Assembly (NCBI RefSeq): GCF_900143565.1
Contig: NZ_FREX01000001.1
Coordinates: 1,131,068 to 1,195,067 of the forward strand
Direction of reading: 5' to 3'
DNA: 64,000 nt
Origin: Pseudovibrio sp. Alg231-02
GTDB lineage: Bacteria; Pseudomonadota; Alphaproteobacteria; Rhizobiales; Stappiaceae
Position 1 is the first letter of the stretch. Each line of letters starts with the position of its first letter. The notes beneath the pieces are model-generated. The model saw nothing but the letters and a program-made list of their open reading frames with translations. It made no database searches and had not been told where the DNA came from. This document shows positions 9,023 to 17,392 of this stretch, piece after piece. A program made the translations under genes and the position numbers.

Positions 9023-10267
9023 CTAGTCTTCGTAGTACATGCGATAGATCCCTCCGGCAGAGTCATCAGAGATCAACAAGGATCCGTCGCCAAGCTCGAC
9101 CACGTCTACCGGACGGCCCAGATAATCGCCGCTGGCATCAATCCAGCCTGTTGCGACAATACTTGGGGCGCCAGCTTCTTCTTTCTCGTTGATGGGCACA
9201 AACACCACACGTGCGCCAATTGGCACTGAGCGGTCCCATGAGCCGTGCTGCGCGATGAAGACACCGCCCTTGTATTCTTCAGGGAACATATCGCCCTGAT
9301 AGAATGTCATGCCCAAACTTGCGGCGTGAGCATCTAGCTCGACTTCCGGGTTCACCACGCCACTTGGGACAGGCTCATCAATGTAGTGCGGGGTACGAAC
9401 CGTTCCGCCGCCATACCATGGGAAACCGTAGTTCTTGCCCGGCTCGGTGGCTTTGTTCAGCTCTTCGGGCGGGATGTCATCTCCCATGCCGTCCACCTGA
9501 TTGTCGGTAAACCAGAGATTGCCGGAGTTTGGATGGAACTCCAGGCCCACGGAGTTTCTGATCCCCGTCGCGTAGACCTGACGGTCCATACCATCTGCCG
9601 TGATGGAGATAATGCCGCCGATGCCGAGGCTGTCATAAAGCTTCAGCTTCATCTTGGGCGGGACGTTGTAAGGCTGGCCAAGAGAGATGTAGATGCGGTC
9701 ATCCGGACCCTGATCACACACGCGGGAGGAGTGATTATAGCTTTCTTCAGAGGGAGGGATAAGCATACCCTTGCCGACCAGCACCTTCACCGCTGGCTTG
9801 CCCTGCTCTTTGTTTTCCAATGCGTTCGGAAAACTCAGGACACGGTTTTGCTCAGCAAGGACTAATGAGCCATCTTTTGTGAAGCACACACCATTTGGGA
9901 TGATGAAGGATTGATCTGGAGCGAATTGACGAACTTCTGCAGCTTTCTTGCCCTCTTCATTCGGAGTAACGACCCAGACTCTGTCCGTGGTCGTTCCTAC
10001 AAAGACAGTTTTGCCATCAGGCGCAACGGCCATATGGCGGGCATCTGGCACGGCTGCATAAGGTTCGATGTGGAAGCCTTTGGGCATGACCACAACTTCA
10101 GCGTTGCGAGCCAGAGTTTTCTGCTCTTCAGAGACCTGCTCCACAAACTCTGTTTTGACACCATCGACCATTTTGGTGGTCGTTGCCGCCAGAGATGTGG
10201 TTAGCAGCAAGGCGTAAGCGCACCCTATCAGGACTCCAAAGAGAACGGGCTTTGTGGTGCACATCAT
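9023..10267 (-). CDS. PQQ-type sugar/sorbosone dehydrogenase, exported beta-propeller
   Basis: The 414 residues begin with a signal peptide (hydrophobic helix ending near TSLAAT). The remainder is a six-bladed propeller of the soluble glucose/sorbosone dehydrogenase family: HMAVAPDGKTVFVGT, HSSRVCDQGPDDRIYISLG with the catalytic-region segment, GIRNSVGLEFHPNSGNLWFTDN, the YGFPWYGGG loop, FIAQHGSWDRS and GRPVDVVELGDGSLLISDD. Such proteins oxidise aldose sugars in the periplasm with PQQ and pass electrons to the respiratory chain. No PQQ biosynthesis genes are in view. It is probably monocistronic and divergent from the gene at 10731. The substrate is not deducible. Confidence 0.85.
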   Translation of the reverse strand: MMCTTKPVLFGVLIGCAYALLLTTSLAATTTKMVDGVKTEFVEQVSEEQKTLARNAEVVVMPKGFHIEPYAAVPDARHMAVAPDGKTVFVGTTTDRVWVVTPNEEGKKAAEVRQFAPDQSFIIPNGVCFTKDGSLVLAEQNRVLSFPNALENKEQGKPAVKVLVGKGMLIPPSEESYNHSSRVCDQGPDDRIYISLGQPYNVPPKMKLKLYDSLGIGGIISITADGMDRQVYATGIRNSVGLEFHPNSGNLWFTDNQVDGMGDDIPPEELNKATEPGKNYGFPWYGGGTVRTPHYIDEPVPSGVVNPEVELDAHAASLGMTFYQGDMFPEEYKGGVFIAQHGSWDRSVPIGARVVFVPINEKEEAGAPSIVATGWIDASGDYLGRPVDVVELGDGSLLISDDSAGGIYRMYYED

Positions 10268-10730
10268 TTATTTCCTTCCTGAAGGGCTTAGAAATTTGAC
10301 TGAGAAAATTTATCGGAATATTTGAAATGCTCTACCTTTTTGAGCCGTCACTATGCGCTCATTCAAAGTCTGAGGAGAATACTCAGATATGACGGGAATT
10401 CGGTTTATAGAACCACAAAAATTGAAGATATTCACTTAGCGGAAGTTGCGTTTTGTGGTGCTAGAATACGACACAACGTAAGTTTGAAAGTGTGGACAAA
10501 GAACAAAGGAAAGGTGCCCACTTGCAATTGCCTCATTTTCGTGCCAAATCCTACGCATCATCAAGAGAAGGGCTGGCGCCCTCGCCAACCTGCCTAACCG
10601 GGCAAGGTGGTCTCCGCCAAAAGGGATGTGGTTTCGAAGTGAGGACGCTGTCTTCATCATTCGTAACAACCAAGCGGTAGTTTCAATGGATTTTGCGCCA
10701 GTCCTCCTCGGGAAACCGATGGAGGATTTA
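10268..10730. other. Intergenic region with hairpins, no gene seen
   Basis: This stretch separates divergent genes. A TCTGAG/CTCAGA hairpin lies near 10369-10387. A dense set of GC-rich inverted repeats lies at about 10568-10622 (CCTGCC against GGCAAGG with one bulge; GGCG against CGCC). The open frame continuing upstream from the next gene has no good ribosome site. It may be the leader of the downstream plus-strand gene. Confidence 0.5.
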
Positions 10731-11111
10731 ATGTTTGATATTGCTGGTCAGCCACAGTCTGCATGGCAATCGTATGTATCTGAATATGTGCCTCAATCTT
10801 TGAGGGAAGCCGTCGCACACCTTGCCGACGAGTTTACTGCTGCCTATTTGCTGGATTGCCTGATTTTAGAAAAAGGGCTGCGCAGCCGACTGCTTTCCAA
10901 CTCCACACGCCAGCCGAATACGCCGCTGACCAATGACGAGCGCTCCGACCGGTTTGCTGTGCTGCTTCGGCTTTGGGCAGAAGGCTGTCACACGGTTGTT
11001 GACGAGCGCCTGTTTGCGGATACTGCACGTCGTCGTCCTGAAGAACTGGAAGCCTTGCGTGAGTATTTCAGGCAAAACGCACTGCGCTCGAAAAAGAAAT
11101 TCCCGAGCTAG
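10731..11111 (+). CDS. Hypothetical protein, helical
   Basis: The 126-residue acidic-to-basic helical protein has no signal peptide or membrane segment and no motif I recognise. The start is placed at ATG 10731 because GGAGGA sits four bases upstream. In-frame ATGs at 10686 and 10626 lengthen it to 141 or 161 residues but have weaker ribosome sites. The C-terminus is Lys/Arg rich (LRSKKKFPS). It ends 30 bases from the convergent globin gene. Confidence 0.6.
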   Translation: MFDIAGQPQSAWQSYVSEYVPQSLREAVAHLADEFTAAYLLDCLILEKGLRSRLLSNSTRQPNTPLTNDERSDRFAVLLRLWAEGCHTVVDERLFADTARRRPEELEALREYFRQNALRSKKKFPS

Positions 11112-11140
11112 TTAAGCTGCACTAAAATAAGAACTGATTT

Positions 11141-11590
11141 TTAAGCTGCGCGGCTGCCGAATTTTGCGGGAGGCGTGGCAAACGGGTCTGCGAACATTGC
11201 AAGCCACAGGCTCTGTGCGATGCGCTGTGCAGTTGCCAGAAGAAGCGGTGCGGCTTCTGGTGAGAAAATCGCATAGACTTCGTCTTCAAACAGGTCCATC
11301 CACTCATGGAAGTTCTCAGTGGTGACCCCTTGAATCCTCGCGTGAGCGGGAACCGGCTTGCCTTTATACGATCCAGTTTTTAGCAGAACAGACGCCCAAA
11401 AGTGCTTCATCTTGTGTAGATGCGGACCCCAGTCCTCACCCATCTCTCTCAGGAAGATCGGTCCAAGCGTTTCGTGCTGGCGGACCTTGCCGTAAAAACT
11501 CTCAACCAGATGATTGATCTGGGCAGGTGTGATGGAAGGATCAAGCGGTGTCCGTTCACGCGCTGACATAACGGGAATTTTTGATGACAC
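11141..11590 (-). CDS. Group III truncated haemoglobin
   Basis: The 149-residue protein fits the 2-on-2 globin group III: FYGKVR with the B10 Tyr (residue 33), LGPIF, DWGPHLHKM, HFWASVLL, the GKPVPAHAR segment carrying the proximal F8 His (residue 83), and WMDLFE with the G8 Trp. The haem-bound protein should bind O2 or NO in the cytoplasm; related proteins protect against nitrosative stress or assist terminal oxidases under low oxygen. The GTG start at 11590 has AGGAAA at good spacing and is preferred over the ATG at 11569. A thioesterase and a divergent globin homologue lie just upstream on the same strand. Confidence 0.93.
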   Translation of the reverse strand: MSSKIPVMSARERTPLDPSITPAQINHLVESFYGKVRQHETLGPIFLREMGEDWGPHLHKMKHFWASVLLKTGSYKGKPVPAHARIQGVTTENFHEWMDLFEDEVYAIFSPEAAPLLLATAQRIAQSLWLAMFADPFATPPAKFGSRAA

Positions 11591-11622
11591 TGCTTGTTTC
11601 CTGTTCCTGGTCCGCGATCCGC

Positions 11623-12051
11623 TTAAGCCTTGTTGTATTTAGCACGTTGCTCTTCAGAGATCACAATAGGTTTGCCGTCATCGTCAACAGCAACAAAGGT
11701 GAACTGAGCATTCGTCACCTTCTCACGATAGCCAAAGCGGTGGCGTAAAGCCCAGGCCTCAATGGCAAGCGTTACAGAGGTTCTGCCAACACGGAGCACG
11801 TTGGAGTAGACACACATTACATCGCCCACTTTAACAGGGCGGATAAAGGTCATGCTGTCGATCGCAACAGTCACAACGCGCTCCATGGCGCACTGGCTTG
11901 CTGCAATACCGGCGGCAATATCCATTTGAGAGACAACCCAACCGCCGAAGATATCGCCAGAAGCATTGGTGTCTGCCGGCATCGCCATTGTGCGCGTGGT
12001 CAGTTCACCAATTGGCTGCTCTTCTTCGACAGCGTCTCTTGTATCATTCAT
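11623..12051 (-). CDS. Acyl-CoA thioesterase, YciA-like hotdog protein
   Basis: The 142-residue single hotdog domain has the BACH/YciA signature: the conserved N-terminal LTTRTMAMPADTNASGDIFG stretch with the catalytic Asn/Asp region, GGWVVSQMD, a VTVAIDSMTFIRPVKVGD core helix-strand unit and a final AQFTFVAVDDDGKP strand. It should hydrolyse short or medium acyl-CoA in the cytoplasm. The ATG at 12051 has GGAG ten bases upstream; an in-frame GTG at 12075 lacks one. It lies between two globin-family genes on the same strand; a functional link is only positional. Confidence 0.9.
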   Translation of the reverse strand: MNDTRDAVEEEQPIGELTTRTMAMPADTNASGDIFGGWVVSQMDIAAGIAASQCAMERVVTVAIDSMTFIRPVKVGDVMCVYSNVLRVGRTSVTLAIEAWALRHRFGYREKVTNAQFTFVAVDDDGKPIVISEEQRAKYNKA

Positions 12052-12110
12052 AGTTCTAAAGCTCCGTAGATCCACCAGAGGAAATGCTATGCATGGCGAA
12101 GCTCAACTAC

Positions 12111-12524
12111 TCAAGCAGGGATCATCGCCATATGGAAGCAATCAACAACCTGGGTCGCACATTTCTTGGTGTTGGCCCGAGCGGTTTCAGCAACGCATTC
12201 ATCTACTGCATTCTCGAATAATTTCAACCAGCTGGCAATATCATCACTGCATACCTGCTTTGCAGCACCACGATACTTGCCAAGTGGACGGCCAGAATAG
12301 CTTCTGTCTTTCATGAGAGCGGAGCACCAGAACCGCACGGCCTGAGCTTCGTAATCCTCCCAGTCGCACTTCATGCTATTTTGGTAGACCGATGCCAGCT
12401 CGCCATTGTGACGGAGTTTTTCTGAATGACTGGCAACCAAAGCACGCACTTGAGAATGCGTCAGGTCAGGATGGATTGGTGTGCACTCGTCCTGCGGGCG
12501 AATGTCAAAATGCTGATAGGTCAT
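12111..12524 (-). CDS. Divergent group III globin-like protein lacking the proximal His
   Basis: The 137 residues align without gaps to the truncated globin encoded at 11141-11590: LTHSQVRALV, DWEDYE, RFWCSALMKDRSYSGRPLG and WLKLFENAV keep the fold positions, including the G8 Trp. The key haem residues differ. The proximal His position is Tyr (residue 84, in GKYRG), the B10 Tyr position is Ser (residue 34), and the distal-helix His is Tyr. It may bind haem through Tyr or not at all, perhaps serving a sensory or partner role. Four cysteines are present. It sits 80 bases from a Crp/Fnr regulator gene on the same strand. Confidence 0.75.
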   Translation of the reverse strand: MTYQHFDIRPQDECTPIHPDLTHSQVRALVASHSEKLRHNGELASVYQNSMKCDWEDYEAQAVRFWCSALMKDRSYSGRPLGKYRGAAKQVCSDDIASWLKLFENAVDECVAETARANTKKCATQVVDCFHMAMIPA

Positions 12525-12604
12525 CTCGGTGTTTCAGGAGCCTTGCAAGAACAAGGCCCATGCCCTTCTTGTTACTTCGGGTCACTTTTACTCAAATACC
12601 GAGT

Positions 12605-13294
12605 TTAAAGCTCTGCGGCAGCTCGTAGCACCTCCGGCTTTTCGAGGCAGTAATATCCAGAGAGGCGGCTGATTACACCTTCTCTCTTCCAGACATTGAG
12701 GACGCGGCTGACGTTCTCCCGAGCCCCACCAGCCATATTGGCGATTTCAGCCTGAGAGATCTTATAGTGAACAAGAATTTTGTTGCTGTCGACTTTTTTG
12801 CCAAATGTTTCAGAGAGTTGCAGCAGCGTCTGCGCAACCCGGCCATTGAGTGGCAAGAAGGACCGTGCAGCGAGTGCATCGTTTGAACGACGCAGGCGAG
12901 TCGCTACGATCTGCAGCATGTGACGGTAAACAGCGGGGTTTTCATCGGCGTAGCGATAAAATGCAGCTTTGGAGATAAATGCAAGCTGGCTTGGCTTGAG
13001 TGCCGTAACGGTAGCGGAACGCTCACTGCCGTCAAGCAAAGCAATTTCACCTACCAGAGAGCCCTGCCCGAGAACTGCGAGCAGCTGCTCACTGCCATCC
13101 AACGAGACGACGGAGACTTTCATGCTGCCTTCGATGATTGCGTAACAGCCATTGCCCGGATCTCCGGCCTTGAAGAGAACTGCGCCGGATTTCAATGACA
13201 TAGGCTGAGCTATCTCAGAGAGACCGTGTGCGTGTTCCTCAGCCAAACCCGACAGTGAAAAGCTGTTTTGAAGGAGTTCTTTGAACTTTGTCAT
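12605..13294 (-). CDS. Crp/Fnr-family transcriptional regulator
   Basis: The 229-residue protein has an N-terminal cyclic-nucleotide-binding fold (residues about 20-130), including the phosphate-binding cassette GEIALLDGSERSATV, a long dimer helix, and a C-terminal winged helix with recognition sequence SQAEIANMAGGARENVSRVL. The conserved Glu and Arg-Ser of the cassette suggest genuine cAMP/cGMP binding. There is no N-terminal cysteine cluster, so it is not an FNR-type oxygen sensor. It is transcribed in the same direction as the globin-like gene that follows and may control it. Confidence 0.9.
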   Translation of the reverse strand: MTKFKELLQNSFSLSGLAEEHAHGLSEIAQPMSLKSGAVLFKAGDPGNGCYAIIEGSMKVSVVSLDGSEQLLAVLGQGSLVGEIALLDGSERSATVTALKPSQLAFISKAAFYRYADENPAVYRHMLQIVATRLRRSNDALAARSFLPLNGRVAQTLLQLSETFGKKVDSNKILVHYKISQAEIANMAGGARENVSRVLNVWKREGVISRLSGYYCLEKPEVLRAAAEL

Positions 13295-13479
13295 CTTGCC
13301 ACAAGATCCTGACGCGCCGTAGATTCAGTTTTTTAGTTTAAGCTGCATCAATATAATTGATGATTTTAATTAGGTCTATCATGCGGCCATTTTGTGACCG
13401 GAGTCACAGAGATGTTCTTTAGTTTTAGGCAAATTAGGGGTGTTCATAAATACCCCAACGTTTATGGCAAATTCAAAAG

Positions 13480-13513
13480 GAACGATCTCTTCAACCGCAG
13501 GAAGAGATCGTTC
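13480..13513 (-). terminator. Perfect 13-bp inverted repeat at the stop codon of the YdjC-like gene
   Basis: GAACGATCTCTTC and GAAGAGATCGTTC flank an eight-base loop, and the last stem base abuts the TAA of the gene at 13514. On the minus strand it is followed by CCTTTTGAATTT. It should serve as terminator or mRNA-stabilising hairpin for the 13.5-17.1 kb group. Confidence 0.75.
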
Positions 13514-14311
13514 TTAGAACAAGAAGATATCTTTTTCCATCAAAAGAAACGGAAATTCCTCACTTATCAGGAACTTCAGCTGGTTCTCACGGGATGAGCT
13601 CTGGCGTACGTTTTTCTTTTTGACGGGTTGGGCCTGCTCTTCAGGATAGGATGGCCGACATAGGACCATCGCCGAATCCTGTGCCTCATTGATTCCGTGC
13701 CAAAAGAAATCTCTCAGATCCGTGTCCTCATCAGCCATAGGCAGATCTGGACCTGAGAATATAGTTTCTAATCCGGCTTTGGTGGCGCGCTTTGAAATGG
13801 AGTTGCTCGATCGACTAACACCAGCAGGCAGTACCAGTGCAGGCTCTCGTCCTGCCATCATGCTGAGCACCGTGATGAGCGCTGAATGCACGGCAGGATG
13901 CTTTGCGAGGTTTCCCTGAATGGCAACAAATGCTGGCGGACGGGCATAGACCTCTTCGAAGAGATCCACTTGTGCGGCGATCTCAGCGGCGATCGCCTCT
14001 TCCGGCAGCATCTTCATGGGGCTGCGCATTGCATACCACCACGGCGCGGGGAACGTCTCTCCGAATACGGTCCGGCCAAAATCGGTGAGCGGTCCGGCGG
14101 GCTTTGTCAGTGTGACTGTCAGACCGACCATGGTTTCATGTTCGGCCCAGGCAACCACGTCACGCAGCTGATAGAACTCCCTCGACCACATCTTGCCAGT
14201 GACAACACAGCCTACAGCAGAAAGCCGACCTGCGATGATTAGATCGCAGATCGCCCGGTCAACACCGTAGCTTTGCCCAAATTCGAGACTCGTCAAGAGG
14301 ATGCGCTTCAT
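13514..14311 (-). CDS. ChbG/YdjC/NaxD-fold protein with degenerate active site
   Basis: The 265 residues follow the carbohydrate-deacetylase (YdjC, HpnK, NaxD) pattern: ILLTSLEFGQSYGVDRAI, then MVGLTVTLT, then FVAIQGNLAKHPAV. In active members these read as a DDFG metal motif, VGLHL and DGHQHLH. Here the Asp pair is Leu-Glu (residues 9-10), the first His is Thr (65) and the HQH cluster is absent. The C-terminal 100 residues are polar and poorly conserved. Metal-dependent deacetylation therefore looks unlikely. The ATG at 14311 has GGGAG upstream; the longer frame to 14365 is not supported. It is the last gene of a lipid-sugar modification set. Confidence 0.75.
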   Translation of the reverse strand: MKRILLTSLEFGQSYGVDRAICDLIIAGRLSAVGCVVTGKMWSREFYQLRDVVAWAEHETMVGLTVTLTKPAGPLTDFGRTVFGETFPAPWWYAMRSPMKMLPEEAIAAEIAAQVDLFEEVYARPPAFVAIQGNLAKHPAVHSALITVLSMMAGREPALVLPAGVSRSSNSISKRATKAGLETIFSGPDLPMADEDTDLRDFFWHGINEAQDSAMVLCRPSYPEEQAQPVKKKNVRQSSSRENQLKFLISEEFPFLLMEKDIFLF

Positions 14312-14392
14312 CGCGCGGATCTCCCAATCCAAAAGGTTCAGGAGTACATTTAACAAAGCCTGCAAATTTAACGCAACGGAATCTCAGCTGTT

Positions 14393-15898
14393 TCAGTTGG
14401 ATTTCAGGGGCTGTTTCGGGTCTGATAGTCGATAGACCCGTACATTTTCAATAGCTGTTTTTCCGAATAATCCCTTATTCTCTCGGGGGATGGTCTTCAG
14501 CAGCTCAACCTGATTGAAGTTGGCTTTCAGCTTTTGAGAGCGGTCTCTTCTTTCCTCGGTGACGTACAGCATGTCACTATTTTCAGGATTTTGGAGATTA
14601 TCGGGAATCATTGCATAGCGCATTCGCTCAGGAATTCCATAGACTTTGAGGTCTGTCTTATTGAGCGCATTCGACATTTGGCCCGTCAAACCATAGCTGG
14701 TTGTGCCAATCCAATTGATGTCATTCGCGTCTGCCAACTCGGTCAATTCATCGCCAATGTCTTGCCAGCCGCGCATCTGGTGCGTTGGATCTTTACGGCC
14801 CAGAGATGTGTTGAGCGGGGTGTAGGCGTGGATATAGACCAAGCCAGCAACAACGACACCCAGGCCGACTGCAGTCGGGGCAAGCGCCTTGAACCAGCGA
14901 CCAACATTGGCAGGCGGATAAGCTGCCGCAATACCAGCGAACAGGGCCAGTGTCGGATACATTGGTGCTGGCCAGTTGCCCTGAACACGCGAATGGAGTG
15001 AATGGAAGAGCAGGTAAATAAGGAACGGCAGGACCGTCAGAACCAGCAGGCTGGCCGTGTTGTCTTGCTTTATCATTTTGCGAATGACGCGCCATGCACC
15101 AACCATCGCAATGATGAAGACGAGCGGGTTCAGCAGGCCTGCAACAGCACCGATGAACTCGCCAACGTATTTGACGGAGTACCCTTCTGGTACAGAACGC
15201 CCAAACTGCTTTACAAAAGAAATCCACTCATGCTGCGAGTTCCAGTAAAGTACTGGAGAGAAGATCGCGATTGCCAGTGCTCCGCCGAGCCACAACTGCC
15301 AGGACAGGAAGTATCTGCGGTTCTCCGGCACCCACACCAGCCAGAGAATAATTCCTACCCCCAGGAACAACACGGAGTATTTTGAAAGAAGGCCTAATCC
15401 TGCAAAGATACCAGCGAGGATCCACCAGTTAGCATTTTTGGATACCGTCAGCTCTGCCATGGCCCACAAAGCCAGTCCCCAGAAGAAAACAGAGGGGGCG
15501 TCAGGCGTAGCTAAAAGTGAGCCGACACCAATCAGCAAACTTGCGTTGAAAAACAGGACTGTCCAGCCAGCGACATGGGTATCATATAGGATTTTTGCAG
15601 TTCGCCAGAGCGCAAGGGAACCGATTGCAGCAGACAGGATACTGATGAAGCGAACGCCAAGTGCCGTGTCACCGAACAAGGATTGACCAAGCCAGATCCA
15701 GTAAGCGACCATTGGCGGGTGATCGTAATAACCCAGTGCAGGATACAGCCCCCACAAACGATAGTAGGCTTCATCCTCAACCAGATCGACATTCATACCA
15801 GTTGCCAGCCGTGCCAAAGACAGCGCGGCGACAATCAGGATCAGATTGGTCGGGCGCAACCAAAAGCTCAGCGGCTTTCCTGCGGGATTGTCCTGCAT
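14393..15898 (-). CDS. GT-C glycosyltransferase, ArnT/PMT (GT39/GT83-like) family
   Basis: The 501-residue membrane protein has about 11-12 helices followed by a soluble C-terminal domain of around 120 residues. The first periplasmic loop has the catalytic acidic motif DLVEDEAYY followed by YYDHPPMVAYWIWLG, the hallmark of the ArnT/RgtC-like family. These enzymes move a sugar from a polyprenyl phosphate to lipid A, core sugar or protein on the periplasmic face. The neighbouring gene at 15984 encodes the matching polyprenyl-phosphate sugar synthase, which supports this role. The sugar and acceptor cannot be read from sequence. Confidence 0.9.
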   Translation of the reverse strand: MQDNPAGKPLSFWLRPTNLILIVAALSLARLATGMNVDLVEDEAYYRLWGLYPALGYYDHPPMVAYWIWLGQSLFGDTALGVRFISILSAAIGSLALWRTAKILYDTHVAGWTVLFFNASLLIGVGSLLATPDAPSVFFWGLALWAMAELTVSKNANWWILAGIFAGLGLLSKYSVLFLGVGIILWLVWVPENRRYFLSWQLWLGGALAIAIFSPVLYWNSQHEWISFVKQFGRSVPEGYSVKYVGEFIGAVAGLLNPLVFIIAMVGAWRVIRKMIKQDNTASLLVLTVLPFLIYLLFHSLHSRVQGNWPAPMYPTLALFAGIAAAYPPANVGRWFKALAPTAVGLGVVVAGLVYIHAYTPLNTSLGRKDPTHQMRGWQDIGDELTELADANDINWIGTTSYGLTGQMSNALNKTDLKVYGIPERMRYAMIPDNLQNPENSDMLYVTEERRDRSQKLKANFNQVELLKTIPRENKGLFGKTAIENVRVYRLSDPKQPLKSN

Positions 15899-15983
15899 TT
15901 AAATGCTTTCCTCAAAGTGCTTTAACTTTGGTTTCCTGCGTTTCTTCCTGTGAAAAGCTTCTCTCACTATTAGAAGAAACGCT

Positions 15984-17132
15984 TTAGCCTTTGCGCCATG
16001 TCAGAGCGTTGGAAACGACGTAGTTCCAAACCGCACCCATAACGGCACCAGCAGCACCAGCAAACCACCAGATTGGTTTGTTCGTGTAGATCAACTCTGC
16101 CACACCAACGTTTGCCAAAATACCAAAGCTACAGATCACATAGAATGTGAGCAGACCTTTGATCCATGCAAGTCCTGTCAAACGACGGTCGCGATAGGTC
16201 AGGCGGTTGTTGAGGAAAAAGTTCGAGGACATGGCCACAAAGGTTGCAACCAACTGAGAGAGGCCAAATGGCATGCCGAAGGCGGCAAGGAAGATCTTCA
16301 GTGCGATAAGGTGAACGACGACACCTGTTCCACCGACCATGGAGTACATAAGAAAACGGACTGAAATCTTGTCATCGAAGATTTTGGAAACCAGCAAACC
16401 AAGGTAATCCATGGTCACTAGTGTATCGAGCTTACTTTCACCATGCTGACGCTCACGAAAAACGAAAGGCAGTTCTTTCACACGCAGAGCGCCTTTTCCG
16501 CTGGCGACAATATCGAGCATGATTTTGAAGCCTTGGGACGACAAACGCGGAGCCAGCTCAACAAACCTGTCACGACGCAGCATGAAGAAGCCGCTCATCG
16601 GGTCGGACAGTTCCACTTTAAGAAACTTACGTGCCAGATTGTTGGCAAGATTGGAGCCCCATGCACGAATTGAGGACAAACCCGTCCCAACATCCCCACC
16701 TTCCACATGGCGGGAGGCAACGCAGATGTCGTAGCTTTCAGAACGAAGTGCTTCGAGCATCTTGGGCAACAGGCTCTCGTCGTGCTGAAGGTCAGCATCC
16801 ATCACAGCTACAAATTTGGAGCTGGAGGCCAGCATGCCTTCAATGCATGCGCCGGACAAACCACGACGACCAATACGCTGAACAATACGAACACGAGGGT
16901 CTTGCTGCGCAATGTCAGCAGTGACTTTAGAGGTTCCATCTGGAGAATTATCATCAACAACAATAACTTCCCAAGCTGCACCAGCGAGCGCTTTGTCCAG
17001 CAGCTCAACCACGATGGGAACGTTTTTGCTTTCGTTATAAGTCGGCAATACAACGGTTAGCTCTGCCGGACCTGTAACACGACCTTCGGATTTGCTGATT
17101 TCAGTTGGTTCGTAGTTGGTGTTTGACACCAT
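15984..17132 (-). CDS. Polyprenyl-phosphate glycosyltransferase (GT2, DPM-like) fused to GtrA domain
   Basis: Residues about 20-250 form a GT-A domain: VVLPTYNES, VVDDNSPDGT, the metal-binding VMDADLQHD, the acceptor region LSDPMSGFF and RERQHGESKL. Residues about 255-380 carry four GtrA-type membrane helices (FLMYSMVGGTGVVVH..., FFLNNRLTYRD). The enzyme should transfer a sugar from a nucleotide sugar to undecaprenyl phosphate at the inner membrane, and the GtrA part may help flip the product. It is the first gene of the three-gene minus-strand set and would supply the lipid-linked donor for the GT-C enzyme at 14393. Confidence 0.92.
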   Translation of the reverse strand: MVSNTNYEPTEISKSEGRVTGPAELTVVLPTYNESKNVPIVVELLDKALAGAAWEVIVVDDNSPDGTSKVTADIAQQDPRVRIVQRIGRRGLSGACIEGMLASSSKFVAVMDADLQHDESLLPKMLEALRSESYDICVASRHVEGGDVGTGLSSIRAWGSNLANNLARKFLKVELSDPMSGFFMLRRDRFVELAPRLSSQGFKIMLDIVASGKGALRVKELPFVFRERQHGESKLDTLVTMDYLGLLVSKIFDDKISVRFLMYSMVGGTGVVVHLIALKIFLAAFGMPFGLSQLVATFVAMSSNFFLNNRLTYRDRRLTGLAWIKGLLTFYVICSFGILANVGVAELIYTNKPIWWFAGAAGAVMGAVWNYVVSNALTWRKG

Positions 17133-17392
17133 GATTTCTCCAGTGTGCAGACCTTCCTTTGCATGCGTAAGGGAATGGTCCTTCCATTTTTTGGGGCGAC
17201 CTTAGCTTCTCTTGACGCTATTGCAAGTATTGATTGGGAAATTTGCGCCGGATTGCACCCGCTTCGCGCCTTGCCCTCCCCTGCTCAATGGGCTAGGAGA
17301 CTGACAACAGCATGCTTCCCTTGGTGCGTTCTGGGGACTTATTGCGGGAAGCGTTTGCAACAACCCTTTTATTTCATGGATGAGACGGCCTC

